Shown here: positions 26,575 to 36,680 of the stretch, piece after piece | Numbering within the stretch: the first letter of the stretch is position 1 | Layout of the letters: each line of letters opens with the position of its first letter | DNA from: an uncultured Prevotella sp. | Lineage (GTDB): Bacteria > Bacteroidota > Bacteroidia > Bacteroidales > Bacteroidaceae | Direction of reading: 5' to 3' | Assembly: GCA_900320905.1 (NCBI GenBank) | Contig: ONTZ01000003.1 | Coordinates: 24,549 to 88,548 of the forward strand | DNA: 64,000 bases | Translations under genes and position numbers: made by a program | Notes under the pieces: generated by a model | Told to the model about the DNA's origin: nothing | Seen by the model: the letters and a program-made list of their open reading frames with translations, nothing else | Databases searched by the model: none

Positions 26575-27255
26575 TTATTTTTGGGCTGTTTGTTCTAAAT
26601 TACACTTTGAGATCTCGAGTTCCAGTTCCACCCATTTCAGGTAGGCCTCGTTGGCTTGTTTCTTCAACAGGGCCAGTTCCTCGGGGGTGTACTGGTAGTT
26701 CTCTGGCCGGGTGATGGGGATGTCGCGTTCCGTGAGTGTCGTCTTCGTCTGGCTCGAAACCTGTGCGACGGCTGTTGCAGTCTGGTCTGTCTCTTCCACA
26801 GCGGGCTGTGCTGTTTCTGCAGGTGATGTATGAGCCAGCAACGGCTCTGCTACGACGATGGCTTTGCGCGACGGCTTTGGCAACTGTCGGGACGACTTGG
26901 CGGGAACTTTGATGGTTTCCTGCGTGTCGGCCTCTTGGGGAGCCTCTGCCTGTGGTTCGCTCTTCTGAACCTCTGTCGTTGCAGGCTGCTCCACCTTTGC
27001 CGTTACCTTTGGATCACCCGTTGCCGTCTCCTTAGGTGGTGCCACCAATACTATCAGGAAGGCAGCCACACAGGCTGCTGCAAGCCAAGGCCAGAGTGGA
27101 CGTATGCGCGACTTCCGGGGCTGTACCCCCATGCGCTGCATCAGTCTGGCATTGAGGTCGGCAGGCATCTGCGGGAGTTCCATCTCGTCCTCTCGTATGG
27201 CTTCGCGAAGGTTCGCGTCCTGCTGTCGTAATGCATCAAAAAACTCCTCGTTCAT
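26575..27255 (-). CDS. Putative anti-sigma factor-like single-pass membrane protein
   Basis: 226 aa. A short cytoplasmic N-terminus with a helical region (EEFFDALRQQDANLREAIRED, LPQMPADLNARLMQRMG), one membrane helix at residues ~54-72 (PWLAAACVAAFLIVLVAP), then a Pro/Glu/Thr/Gln-rich low-complexity periplasmic stretch and a short C-terminal helical tail (YTPEELALLKKQANEAYLKWVELELE). It overlaps the ECF sigma gene by four bases (ATGA), the usual anti-sigma position. No zinc-binding ZAS motif is present, so the anti-sigma role is inferred from topology and context only. Confidence 0.6.
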   Translation of the reverse strand: MNEEFFDALRQQDANLREAIREDEMELPQMPADLNARLMQRMGVQPRKSRIRPLWPWLAAACVAAFLIVLVAPPKETATGDPKVTAKVEQPATTEVQKSEPQAEAPQEADTQETIKVPAKSSRQLPKPSRKAIVVAEPLLAHTSPAETAQPAVEETDQTATAVAQVSSQTKTTLTERDIPITRPENYQYTPEELALLKKQANEAYLKWVELELEISKCNLEQTAQK

Positions 27256-27812
27256 GACTGTAACATTTTAATGATCTTGTATAGTTTCTTTCTCGTTCTG
27301 CTCAGTTTCGAAGCGATGGTTGTAGGTATCGACTCCGTCACGAAAGCAATCTCTTTCAGGCTCATCTCCTCGTAGTAGAACATGGTGATGATGGCCCGCT
27401 CGTCAGGGGGAAGATGTTTCAGGGCGGCCCTTATCGTCTGTACTGTTTCCGGATTCGGTTGTCCGAAGGTGGCTTCCACCTCGTTTTCCGACAGTCTCTC
27501 TGCCTCGCCCTCACGATCTTCGTAGTAGATCATCGGCGCACTCTTATGTCTGAGGAAACTGATGGACTCGTTGTAGGCTATCCGTGAGATCCATGTTTTG
27601 AGCGTCGATTTTTCTGCGTCGTACATATTGATATTCTTAAACACCTTGATGAATACGTCCTGATAAACCTCTTCAGCATTCTCTGGTCTTGGAATTAGTC
27701 TTGCCACCTGGGCAAAGACAGCATTGCCATAACGTTCGAGCATGGTCTGCTGTGCTTTGGGACTTCGCTTCCTGAGTCCCTCCAAGAGGTTGATTTCAGT
27801 TTCCGTCTTCAT
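27252..27812 (-). CDS. ECF-type RNA polymerase sigma factor
   Basis: 186 aa with sigma region 2 (YGNAVFAQVARLIPRPENAEEVYQDVFIKVFKNI, then TLKTWISRIAYNESISFLR) and region 4 (IRAALKHLPPDERAIITMFYYEEMSLKEIAFVTES with the helix-turn-helix ending KLSRTRKKLYKII). It directs RNA polymerase to a small set of promoters. The next gene encodes a membrane protein overlapping by four bases, followed by a secreted protein, making a three-gene signalling unit inserted between the GH51 and ara operons. It has a standard housekeeping-type promoter. Confidence 0.9.
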   Translation of the reverse strand: MKTETEINLLEGLRKRSPKAQQTMLERYGNAVFAQVARLIPRPENAEEVYQDVFIKVFKNINMYDAEKSTLKTWISRIAYNESISFLRHKSAPMIYYEDREGEAERLSENEVEATFGQPNPETVQTIRAALKHLPPDERAIITMFYYEEMSLKEIAFVTESIPTTIASKLSRTRKKLYKIIKMLQS

Positions 27813-27860
27813 TTTTGGGGGTCTTTACTTATATATACGAGGCTTACGGCCAAAACATTG

Positions 27861-27868
27861 CAAAGATA
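27861..27868 (-). promoter_or_regulatory. -7 element of the ECF sigma operon
   Basis: Minus-strand TATCTTTG, perfect match, 49 bases before the ATG at 27812. Confidence 0.65.
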
Positions 27869-28058
27869 GAAAAAAAAGTCGAGAAATTTCGAAAAAACAG
27901 GAGAAAAGTAGCAGCAGTACCGGGTAAAACCTTGCCCTGAATCTGGGGCAGACTTTACTACGGTTAAGGTGTGGCTTCAGAATTTCAATCCGATTAAGCC
28001 AAACGGACAAAATGGAGTCTATACTATTAGTTTGTATTATACGTATTTTACAATTTAA

Positions 28059-28949
<891 letters not shown>

Positions 28950-28976
28950 TCCCCCATACGCTCAGCATCAAAAAAT

Positions 28977-29006
28977 AACGTGCAGTCCCGAATGGGGCTG
29001 CACGTT
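28977..29006. terminator. Terminator of the ara operon and the esterase gene
   Basis: AACGTGCAGTCCC (28977-28989) pairs with GGGGCTGCACGTT (28994-29006), with one G-T wobble and a GAAT loop. A/T runs lie on both sides; it lies between convergent units. Confidence 0.85.
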
Positions 29007-29027
29007 TATTAATAGGAGAGATAAATC

Positions 29028-30617
29028 TTACTTGTTATCTACAGCGCACTGCTCGATGGGAAGGCAGCGCTTGTAGTTCTCGATGTATTTCTCGAAGCCT
29101 GCGACATCCTCTGGGGTGGGGGCGATAGAAACACCCGTGTTGCCAGCGAAGACCACGTTCTCGAGGTAGTCGGCAAGAGAGAGTTTGTCGGGGTTATTCA
29201 CAGCGTAGCCAGCAAGCAGGGCGATACCCCATGCGCCGCCTTCGCCGGCGGTCTCCATTACGGAGATGGGGCTGTTGAGGGCTGCAGCGAGCATGCGCTG
29301 GCCCACGCCGGGCGTCTTGAAATAACCACCGTGACCTGTGATGCGATCAACCTTGATCTTCTCTTCCTTCAGCAGGATATCGTTACCAATCTTCAGCACG
29401 CCGATGGCACCATAGAGGTGGGCACGCATGAAGTTGGCAAGGTTGAACTTGTCGTTGGCGGAGCGCACGAACATAGGACGTCCTTCAGCGAGGCCAGTGA
29501 CAGGCTCACCACTGACATAGTTGTAAGCCATCAGGCCGCCACAGTCGGTGTCGCCCTCTAATGCTTTGTTGAAGAGTTTTCCGTAGAGTTCGTTCATATC
29601 CACCTTGACGCCAATCAGTTGCTGGTATTCCTTAAATAGTCCCACCCAGGCGTTGATGTCGCTGGTGCAGTTGTTGCAGTGTACCATCGCCACGAGGCTG
29701 CCGTCAGGTGTGGTCACCATGTCGATCATCTCGTAGGGCTTCGACAATGGCTTCTCGAGCACAATCATCGAGAACGAGGATGTGCCAGCGCTGACATTAC
29801 CCGTACGCTGCTTGACGGCATTGGTGGCTACCATGCCTGTGCCAGCGTCACCCTCTGGAGGACAGACGGGGATACCTGCCTTCAGGTGGCCTGACACATC
29901 GAGTTTCTTAGCACCTTCAGAAGTCAGGGTTCCTGCGTTCTCGCCAGCATTGAGTGACTTCGGCAGAATGTCGAGCAGTTTCCAAGAGAAGCCCTTCGGG
30001 GCGATGAGTGCGTCAAACTTTTTCACCATCTCAGCATCGTAGGTCTTCGTAGCGGGATCTACAGGAATCATGCCTGATGCGTCTCCGACGCCGAGGACAA
30101 ACTGACCCGTTACCTGCCAGTGGACGTAGCCTGCGAGGGTGGTGAGGTACTTGATGTCGCTGACGTGCTCCTCGTTGTCGAGGATAGCCTCGTAAAGATG
30201 GCTGATGCTCCAGCGCAGGGGGATGTTGTAGTTGAACAACTTGGAGAGTTCGGCGGCAGCCTTACCCGTATTAGTATTACGCCAGGTGCGGAAGGGCACG
30301 AGAATCTCCTGCTTCTCGTTGAAAGCCATGTAGCCGTGCATCATGGCAGAGAAACCGATGGCGGCGAGACTCTCGATCTCGCAGTCGTACTGCTTCTTAA
30401 CATCGTTGCGCAGGTCGGCATAACAGTCTTGCAGACCCTTCCAGATGATGTCGATACTATAGGTCCAGAGTCCGTCAACGAGTTGGTTCTCCCACTCGAA
30501 TGAGCCCTGAGCGATGGGTTTATTGTCCTCGTCGATGAGGACGGCCTTGATACGTGTGGAACCGAACTCGATTCCAAGAATGGCTTTTCCAGCCTCAATA
30601 GTCTGTTTTGCGGTCAT
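29028..30617 (-). CDS. araB: L-ribulokinase (FGGY carbohydrate kinase)
   Basis: 529 aa FGGY-family kinase. AILGIEFGSTRIKAVLID is the first phosphate loop, GNVSAGTSSFSMIVLEKP the second conserved glycine segment, and DRITGHGGYFKTPGVGQRMLAAALNSPI the C-terminal FGGY domain signature. By itself it resembles xylulo- and ribulokinases; its place directly after araA (3-base gap) and araD identifies the substrate as L-ribulose. It yields L-ribulose-5-phosphate. Last gene of the ara operon, followed by a strong terminator. It is unlike the E. coli AraB in sequence detail, as is usual for this phylum. Confidence 0.85.
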   Translation of the reverse strand: MTAKQTIEAGKAILGIEFGSTRIKAVLIDEDNKPIAQGSFEWENQLVDGLWTYSIDIIWKGLQDCYADLRNDVKKQYDCEIESLAAIGFSAMMHGYMAFNEKQEILVPFRTWRNTNTGKAAAELSKLFNYNIPLRWSISHLYEAILDNEEHVSDIKYLTTLAGYVHWQVTGQFVLGVGDASGMIPVDPATKTYDAEMVKKFDALIAPKGFSWKLLDILPKSLNAGENAGTLTSEGAKKLDVSGHLKAGIPVCPPEGDAGTGMVATNAVKQRTGNVSAGTSSFSMIVLEKPLSKPYEMIDMVTTPDGSLVAMVHCNNCTSDINAWVGLFKEYQQLIGVKVDMNELYGKLFNKALEGDTDCGGLMAYNYVSGEPVTGLAEGRPMFVRSANDKFNLANFMRAHLYGAIGVLKIGNDILLKEEKIKVDRITGHGGYFKTPGVGQRMLAAALNSPISVMETAGEGGAWGIALLAGYAVNNPDKLSLADYLENVVFAGNTGVSIAPTPEDVAGFEKYIENYKRCLPIEQCAVDNK

Positions 30618-30620
30618 AAC

Positions 30621-32159
30621 TTATTTCAGGGCTTTGTTCAACATGAAATAAACCTCGTTGTTGCGGAGAGTCTGCTTGAAGTCGGCGGTATTGGTGTCCT
30701 TGTTGATACGGACGTATTCGATACCGACCATCTCAGCGAAGTCCTCCCAGTACTCCTCGGTGATGTCGTAGGAGAAGGCACTGTGGTGGGTACCACCAGC
30801 AAGAATCCAGGCGGCAGCACCAATCTCGAAGGTGGGTTGGGGGATCCAAAGCGCAGAAGCAACGGGCAACTTAGGCATGGGCTTCGGCTCGATACACTCT
30901 ACCTCCTGAGAAATCAGACGGAAACGGTTGCCGAGGTCAACAACTGTAGCCTTGATACCACGACCTGTCTTCGAGGTGAACACGAGACGGGCGGTCTGCT
31001 GCTTGCGGATACCAATACCGAGGAAATGGACTTCCAGTTTGGGTTTGTCGGTGGCAATCAGTGGACAGATTTCGAGCATGTGGCTTTGCAGGCAAGAAGA
31101 GCGGTCGCCAGCGAAATTCAACGTGTAGTCTTCGAGGAAAGAGCAACCCGTAGGCATGCCCTGTTGGATGACCCAGAGGGTGCGATAGAGGCAAGCGGTC
31201 TTCCAGTCGCCTTCGGCACCGAAGCCGTAACCTTCTTCCATCAGGCGTTGTGAGGCGAGGCCAGGAATCTGATCGAAACCACAGAAATCGGGTGCATTGA
31301 TATCAGCATCACCCAGATCGTCGAAGTTGGTGGTGAAGGCGGTTGCGCCCTCGTCCTTCAAGACGCGGCGCAGGGCAATCTCAGCCTTAGCAGCATTCTT
31401 TACTTTTTGCCAGTAAACCTCCTCGCCACTCTCGTCGATCTTGATGGTGTAGAGTTTCTTGTACTCCTCAACAAGTTCATCGGCCTCCTTGTCGGTGACT
31501 TTCTTGAAGTATTCCATCAGACTACTAACGGGGTAGTAATCCACGTGATAACCCAGACGCTGCTCAAACTCTACGCGGTCACCGTCGGTCACAGCCACAT
31601 TATTCATGTTCATACCGAACATCAGACAGCGCACGTTGTGAGCGTCAGCCACACCAGCGGCTACACGAGCCCAGACAGCAATCTGCTTCTGAGCCTTCTC
31701 GTCCTTCCAGTAGCCACAAACCACCTTGCGGGCCACACGCATACGGGAGCAGATATGTCCGAACTCGATGTCACCGTGGGCGCTCTGGTTCAGGTTCATG
31801 AAGTCCATATCAATGTCGGCCCAGGGAATCTCGGCGTTGTACTGGGTGTGGAAATGGAGTAGGGGCTTCTGTAACTGCTGTAAACCTTTGATCCACATCT
31901 TTGCAGGTGAGAAGGTGTGCATCCAGGTGATGATACCTGCGCACTTCTCGTCGTTGTTGGCGGCAAGCATAATAGCCTCAACCTCTTTGCTGCTGTTGGC
32001 TGTGCCTTTATATACGATCTTCACGGGGATGTTACCAGACTTGTTGAGTCCTTCGACCATCTCCTTTGAGTGACTGTCAACTGCTACGACTGCGTCGCCT
32101 CCATAGAGCAACTGTGCGCCAGTCACCCACCAAATCTCTAAGTTTTCAAATGCTTTCAT
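30621..32159 (-). CDS. araA: L-arabinose isomerase
   Basis: 512 aa, normal length. It converts L-arabinose to L-ribulose. It starts FENLEIWWVTGAQLLYGGDAV, the typical AraA opening, with TWMHTFSPAKMWIKGLQ and LHFHTQYNAEIPW, and the active-site segments FEIGAAAWILAGGTHHSAFS and EGYGFGAEGDWKTACL (metal-binding Glu and His residues). Cytoplasmic. It lies 21 bases after araD and 3 bases before araB. Confidence 0.96.
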   Translation of the reverse strand: MKAFENLEIWWVTGAQLLYGGDAVVAVDSHSKEMVEGLNKSGNIPVKIVYKGTANSSKEVEAIMLAANNDEKCAGIITWMHTFSPAKMWIKGLQQLQKPLLHFHTQYNAEIPWADIDMDFMNLNQSAHGDIEFGHICSRMRVARKVVCGYWKDEKAQKQIAVWARVAAGVADAHNVRCLMFGMNMNNVAVTDGDRVEFEQRLGYHVDYYPVSSLMEYFKKVTDKEADELVEEYKKLYTIKIDESGEEVYWQKVKNAAKAEIALRRVLKDEGATAFTTNFDDLGDADINAPDFCGFDQIPGLASQRLMEEGYGFGAEGDWKTACLYRTLWVIQQGMPTGCSFLEDYTLNFAGDRSSCLQSHMLEICPLIATDKPKLEVHFLGIGIRKQQTARLVFTSKTGRGIKATVVDLGNRFRLISQEVECIEPKPMPKLPVASALWIPQPTFEIGAAAWILAGGTHHSAFSYDITEEYWEDFAEMVGIEYVRINKDTNTADFKQTLRNNEVYFMLNKALK

Positions 32160-32180
32160 TTGTTTTTGAGTTTTAAATTA

Positions 32181-32891
32181 TTAATGTTTCTGTCCTTTCT
32201 GACCGTAGTAGGCATTGGGGCCATGCTTGCGGTTGTAGTGCTTCTCGACGAGAAGGGGATTCATCGTCGTTTGCGGATTGACCGTCAGCGAGACGAAGGC
32301 CATTTTGGCACATTCTTCCATCACTTTGGCATTGTATACGGCGTTGTCGGGAGATGTGCCCCAAGAGAATGGACCGTGGTTCTTTACCAATACGGCAGGC
32401 GTGTGGTCGGGGTTGATCTTGCGGATATTCAGGATCTCATCCACGATTACGTTACCCGTCTCCAACTCGTATTGTCCTTCCACCTCTTCCTTGGTCATGT
32501 CACGGGTGCAGGGAATATCCTTGTAGAAATAGTCGGCATGGGTTGTGCCGATGTTGGGGATGTCTTTTCCTGCCTGGGCAAATGCCGTGGCATAGGTGGA
32601 GTGGGTGTGAACCACACCCTGGATATTGGGGAATGCCTTATATAGTACAAGATGTGTAGGGGTGTCGGATGACGGATTCAATTCACCATCGACCACCTCA
32701 CCTGTCTCAAGGTCAACTACTACCATGTCTGAAGCCTTCATCACATCGTAATCCACCCCCGAGGGTTTGATGACGACGAGGCCGTTCTCGCGGTCGATGC
32801 CTGACACATTTCCCCACGTGAAGATGACGAGATTATGCTTCACAAGGTCAAGATTTGCCTTGAATACTTTTTCTTTCAGTTCTTCTAACAT
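32181..32891 (-). CDS. araD: L-ribulose-5-phosphate 4-epimerase
   Basis: 236 aa class II aldolase/epimerase fold. [22 protein letters not shown] is the substrate loop. The zinc ligands are in [11 protein letters not shown] and [12 protein letters not shown]. It produces D-xylulose-5-phosphate, which transketolase (encoded 9 kb away) uses. Length is typical of AraD (~230 aa). It lies between araR and araA in the operon. Confidence 0.94.
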   Translation of the reverse strand: MLEELKEKVFKANLDLVKHNLVIFTWGNVSGIDRENGLVVIKPSGVDYDVMKASDMVVVDLETGEVVDGELNPSSDTPTHLVLYKAFPNIQGVVHTHSTYATAFAQAGKDIPNIGTTHADYFYKDIPCTRDMTKEEVEGQYELETGNVIVDEILNIRKINPDHTPAVLVKNHGPFSWGTSPDNAVYNAKVMEECAKMAFVSLTVNPQTTMNPLLVEKHYNRKHGPNAYYGQKGQKH

Positions 32892-32911
32892 AATTGTGTA
32901 TTGTCTGTTTT

Positions 32912-33589
32912 TTATAACTTGAAGTTTGGATCTTCGTTGTAGATGCGTTTGTTAAAACGGTAGAGGGAGGCTCCGCGTTTGGAACCTTTCTTGTCAATCA
33001 GTTCAGTCTTCTCGATGAAGTCCATCTCCTTGATGCGCTTACGAAAGTTACGCTTGTCGAGTTCTTCACCATGAATGGCCTCATAGAGACGCTGCAACTG
33101 CGTGAGCGTGAAGAGACTTGGAAGCAGGCGGAAACCAATGGGCTCGCTCTTTATCTTCTGCCGCATCAGTTTCAACGCCTTGCGCACCATCTCATTGTGA
33201 TCGGAGTAGAGTTGGGGGATATCGTCGATATTCACCCATTCCACCCCGTGCTCCTTGCGCAGACGGTCTTCGTAATCGTTCACATTGATGAGCGCGTAGT
33301 AGGCGATGGAGATGACTCGTTCGCCAGGGTCGCGGTCTACGCTACCGAAAGCACCTACCTGACGCATATAGAGGTTTCGGAGTCCGGTGAGGTCGTAGAG
33401 CACACGGTTGGCAGCATCGTCAAGGCTCTCGTCGCTGCGAACGAAGCCTCCGTAGAGACTCCATTCGCCGCGTCCGGGATCCATTTGGCGCTTACCGATC
33501 AGTATGCGTAACTTACCTTCGTCGAAGCCGAAGATGATGCAGTCTACTGACACCCAGACTTTTGAATGCTCACCATAGAAAGTGGTCAT
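32912..33589 (-). CDS. araR: AraR-type Nudix-related transcriptional regulator
   Basis: 225 aa. An N-terminal Nudix fold (residues ~10-145: [45 protein letters not shown]) is followed by a C-terminal winged helix ([31 protein letters not shown]). The Nudix box has lost its REUxEE catalytic core (RVLYDLTGL instead), so it should bind rather than hydrolyse its ligand. This matches the NrtR-like AraR described for Bacteroides, in which L-arabinose relieves DNA binding. It lies inside the ara operon, so it is probably autoregulated. A palindromic candidate operator lies at the operon promoter. Confidence 0.88.
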   Translation of the reverse strand: MTTFYGEHSKVWVSVDCIIFGFDEGKLRILIGKRQMDPGRGEWSLYGGFVRSDESLDDAANRVLYDLTGLRNLYMRQVGAFGSVDRDPGERVISIAYYALINVNDYEDRLRKEHGVEWVNIDDIPQLYSDHNEMVRKALKLMRQKIKSEPIGFRLLPSLFTLTQLQRLYEAIHGEELDKRNFRKRIKEMDFIEKTELIDKKGSKRGASLYRFNKRIYNEDPNFKL

Positions 33590-33601
33590 ATCACTTGTTG
33601 A

Positions 33602-35293
33602 TTACCAGAAATAGATGTAGAATGCTACGGTGAAACCAAGGATGATTATAGTGTGGATGACATCCCAATGGTTCCAACTGTTGCGGGTAGCCTCAATCTG
33701 CTCAGGTGTGCTGGTACCAAAGACAAGACCCTGGATCTTCTGCTCGGAAGGAGCCTCGGTGAAGAGTGACACTACAATGACTACGATACAGCAGACAATC
33801 AGCATCACACCGCAGAAGAACAGCCAGTTGAAGTCGTAGAACACGGCCTTGAACCAACTGTCAGCAGCGTCGGTTGCATTGCTGTAATATACCTTGGCGC
33901 CCAGACGGGTCAGACCAATGATGATACCTGAGAGCAGACCCCACTGACCACCTTTGGCTGTGGCACGCTTCCAAGTGATACCCAAGAGGAAGGCGGCGGC
34001 AATACCGGGAGCCAGCACAGACTGCACATCCTGCAGGTAGTTATAGAGCACATTACCTACCGAACGCATGATGGGAATCCACAGGATACCGAGGATCACA
34101 ATCACAACCGTAGCGATCTGACCGATACGGACGAGACTCTTCTCAGAGGTCTCGGGCTTCAGGCGCTTCCAGAAGTCAATGGTGAACAGCATGGCTGAAG
34201 AGTTGAACAGAGATGCCAGTGATGACATCAGAGCGGCAAGGATACCGCAGACCACGAGTCCCTTCACACCGGCAGGCAGGATCTTTGCCACGAGGGTGGG
34301 GAAGGCGGCGTCGGCATTCGGTGTACCGTCAGCGAGCAGCGGCAGGAAACCACCGTCGCCAGCATACTTCTGGTGCAGGGCGAATGCAATCATACCGGGG
34401 ATGAGGAAGAGGAATACGGGCAACAACTTCAGATAGGCGCCGAAGATGGTACCACGACGGGCTTCCGTCTCGTTCTTACCAGAGAGTACACGCTGAACGA
34501 TATACTGGTCCGTACACCAGTACCAGAAACCGATGACGGCAGAACCGATCAAGGCACCCAGCCAGGGATACTGTGGGTCGCTGTTGGAACGCATCAGGTG
34601 AATCATCGTACCTGTGGCACCTTCGTAGTTGGGTTTCACGTCGCAGAGTTGAAGCATCTGGTCCCAACTGCCGAGGGCCTTCATACCTAGAACAAGGATG
34701 ATCAGTGAACCCAAGAGTAGGATAGGTGTCTGTAACACAGAAGTGTAAAGCACACTCTTCATGCCGCCGAAAATAGTGTAGACAGCAGTGATGAGTACCA
34801 GGCCTATAGCAGCAATCCAGAAAAAGTCGATACCCCAGAGTTCCTTAATACCAAACACCTGTTGGAATACCAGACCACCGGCATAAACCGTTACGGCCAC
34901 CTTGGTCAACACATAGGAGATCAGAGAAATAACAGAGAGTATGGTGCGGCTCTGCGTGTTGTAGCGGCGCTCCAGAAACTCAGGCATCGTATATACCATG
35001 CTTCGTGTATAGAAAGGCACGAACACCCATCCGAGAATCAGGATCATCCAACCCTGAATCTCCCAGTGGGCCATAGCCATACCAGAAGATGCACCTGCTC
35101 CTGCGAGACCGATGAGGTGCTCGGAGCCGATGTTTGATGCGAAGATAGATGCACCGATGGCAATCCATGTCGCATCCTTACCACCTAAGAAATAGTCTGC
35201 CGAGTTGTCGTTTTTCTGGCTGACAACCCAAAGTACAATGCCTATCAGCGCGCAGCAGAAGACGCCAATGACAATCCAGTCTAATAATGCCAT
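33602..35293 (-). CDS. Sodium/solute symporter, probable L-arabinose importer
   Basis: 563 aa SSS-family (SLC5-like) protein with about 13-14 membrane helices. YFLGGKDATWIAIGASIFASNIGSEHLIGLAGAG is the Na+-site/TM1 signature, and YWCTDQYIVQRVLSGK and SLASLFNSSAMLFTIDFWK are further family marks. Position between araR and the secreted GalM-like epimerase indicates arabinose (or a related pentose) as substrate. Inner membrane. The 12-base gap to araR supports cotranscription. Confidence 0.88.
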   Translation of the reverse strand: MALLDWIVIGVFCCALIGIVLWVVSQKNDNSADYFLGGKDATWIAIGASIFASNIGSEHLIGLAGAGASSGMAMAHWEIQGWMILILGWVFVPFYTRSMVYTMPEFLERRYNTQSRTILSVISLISYVLTKVAVTVYAGGLVFQQVFGIKELWGIDFFWIAAIGLVLITAVYTIFGGMKSVLYTSVLQTPILLLGSLIILVLGMKALGSWDQMLQLCDVKPNYEGATGTMIHLMRSNSDPQYPWLGALIGSAVIGFWYWCTDQYIVQRVLSGKNETEARRGTIFGAYLKLLPVFLFLIPGMIAFALHQKYAGDGGFLPLLADGTPNADAAFPTLVAKILPAGVKGLVVCGILAALMSSLASLFNSSAMLFTIDFWKRLKPETSEKSLVRIGQIATVVIVILGILWIPIMRSVGNVLYNYLQDVQSVLAPGIAAAFLLGITWKRATAKGGQWGLLSGIIIGLTRLGAKVYYSNATDAADSWFKAVFYDFNWLFFCGVMLIVCCIVVIVVSLFTEAPSEQKIQGLVFGTSTPEQIEATRNSWNHWDVIHTIIILGFTVAFYIYFW

Positions 35294-35325
35294 AATGTTT
35301 TGAGTTTTAGTTTATAAAAGTATTG

Positions 35326-36510
35326 TTATTTAATCGAGAACTTATAGGCGGCGTGGCTGAAGTACTTCTCGCCTGGATTCAGAGTAGGCTGTACCCAGTT
35401 GGGCTTGTTTGGAGAATCGGGATACTTCTGGCTCTCCAAACAGACACTCACGTGCTGCGGATAGGGGCCATGCTTGTGCTGGATGTTCAGTTCGTTACCC
35501 ACACCCTGGAAGTTGCCGCTGTACACCTGTACGCCAGGCTCGTTGGTAAACATTTCCATGAAGATACCGGTCTTGGGACTGTAGAGACTAGCACATACCT
35601 GTGTGTCGTCACCCTTGTTGTCCTTGAAGGTGTTCAGGCACCAGTTGTGGTCGTAGCCGCCGGCATTCTGAATCTGGTCGAACTGCGACTTGATGCTGTC
35701 GCCGAGGGCATGAGGTGTACGGAAGTCCATCGGGGTACCCTCAACAGACTTGATCTCACCTGTTGGGATGTAGAGTGTGTCGCTGGGGGTGAAGTTGTCG
35801 GCATTTACATAGAGCACCATGTCATAGCCTGGCTGGGTGAAGTCACCACTCAGGTTATAATAGTTGTGATTGGTCTGATTGATGATGGTCGGCTTGTCAG
35901 TCTCTGCCTCCCAAGTGATGTCTAGGGTGTTGTCGAAAGTGACCTTATAAGTAGTCACAGCCATTACCTTGCCAGGGAAACCGTTTTCACCGTCAGCAGC
36001 GACGATCGTTAGTTTCAGGATAGAGTCGCCTACTTGTTCTGCGTCGTAAACCTGGTTCATCCAGCCTGTGGTGCCACCACCGTGCAGACAGTTGGGACCG
36101 TCGTTCTGCTTGAGTTGATACTCGGTACCGTTGAGGATGAACTTACCGTTCTTGATACGGTTGGCATAGCGGCCTACGCTGGAACCGTAGTCTGTGGGGG
36201 AGTTGAGGGTATCGGCATACTGGGCGATGTTGTCGAAGCCGAGAACAACGTCAGTGGGGTTGCCATCCTTGTCAGGAACGACGAGTGATACCACGCGTCC
36301 ACCATAATTGGTGATACATACCTCCATACCGCTCTGGTTCTTCAAAGTGAAGAGTTTCACGGGCTTGCTTTGGATGGTGGTGTCGAACTTGGCAGGATCA
36401 AGACCTGATACTGTTAACTGTGGAGCCTGCTGGCCTCCCTTTGCACATGAGAGCATCAGCGCTACTACACCGAGGCTCAGGAAACTACTTTTAAGTACTT
36501 TCATTTTCAT
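35326..36510 (-). CDS. Exported aldose 1-epimerase lipoprotein
   Basis: 394 aa. The lipoprotein signal VLKSSFLSLGVVALMLSC (lipobox LMLSC) precedes a full GalM-type beta-sandwich. Conserved pieces are ITNYGGRVVSLVVPDKDG, YGSSVGRYANRI, NDGPNCLHGGGTTGWMNQ, INQTNHNYYNLSG (catalytic His) and PNWVQPTLNPGEKY near the end. It interconverts sugar anomers in the periplasm, here most likely of arabinose before uptake. First gene of the ara operon. A second, cytoplasmic GalM is encoded at 39.2-40.3 kb; the two differ in localisation. Confidence 0.9.
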   Translation of the reverse strand: MKMKVLKSSFLSLGVVALMLSCAKGGQQAPQLTVSGLDPAKFDTTIQSKPVKLFTLKNQSGMEVCITNYGGRVVSLVVPDKDGNPTDVVLGFDNIAQYADTLNSPTDYGSSVGRYANRIKNGKFILNGTEYQLKQNDGPNCLHGGGTTGWMNQVYDAEQVGDSILKLTIVAADGENGFPGKVMAVTTYKVTFDNTLDITWEAETDKPTIINQTNHNYYNLSGDFTQPGYDMVLYVNADNFTPSDTLYIPTGEIKSVEGTPMDFRTPHALGDSIKSQFDQIQNAGGYDHNWCLNTFKDNKGDDTQVCASLYSPKTGIFMEMFTNEPGVQVYSGNFQGVGNELNIQHKHGPYPQHVSVCLESQKYPDSPNKPNWVQPTLNPGEKYFSHAAYKFSIK

Positions 36511-36549
36511 ACGTTTTAAGTTGTTTAAATGTTAGAGTTTGATTTTGGG

Positions 36550-36582
36550 TGTAAATTTACAACTTATTTCTGAAATGACAAA
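36550..36582 (-). promoter_or_regulatory. ara operon promoter with candidate AraR operator
   Basis: Minus strand: TTTG (36579-36582), 19-base spacer, TAAATTTA (36552-36559, one mismatch to TAnnTTTG). The -7 element is the core of a perfect 12-base palindrome TGTAAATTTACA (36550-36561). A repressor bound there would block the promoter. The AraR link is inference from location. Confidence 0.5.
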
Positions 36583-36601
36583 GCGAAAAGGCATAAAATT
36601 T

Positions 36602-36634
36602 AGCGGTAAAGTGTTACTTTTACACCTTACCGCT
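36602..36634. terminator. Terminator downstream of galK
   Basis: AGCGGTAAAGTGT (36602-36614) pairs with ACACCTTACCGCT (36622-36634), with one mismatch and a 7-base loop, flanked by A/T runs. It separates the gal operon from the ara operon promoter. Confidence 0.75.
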
Positions 36635-36680
36635 ATTTTTTAACCTTTGCTAACACAAAATGTGCTCTCAGAGGTGGCTT

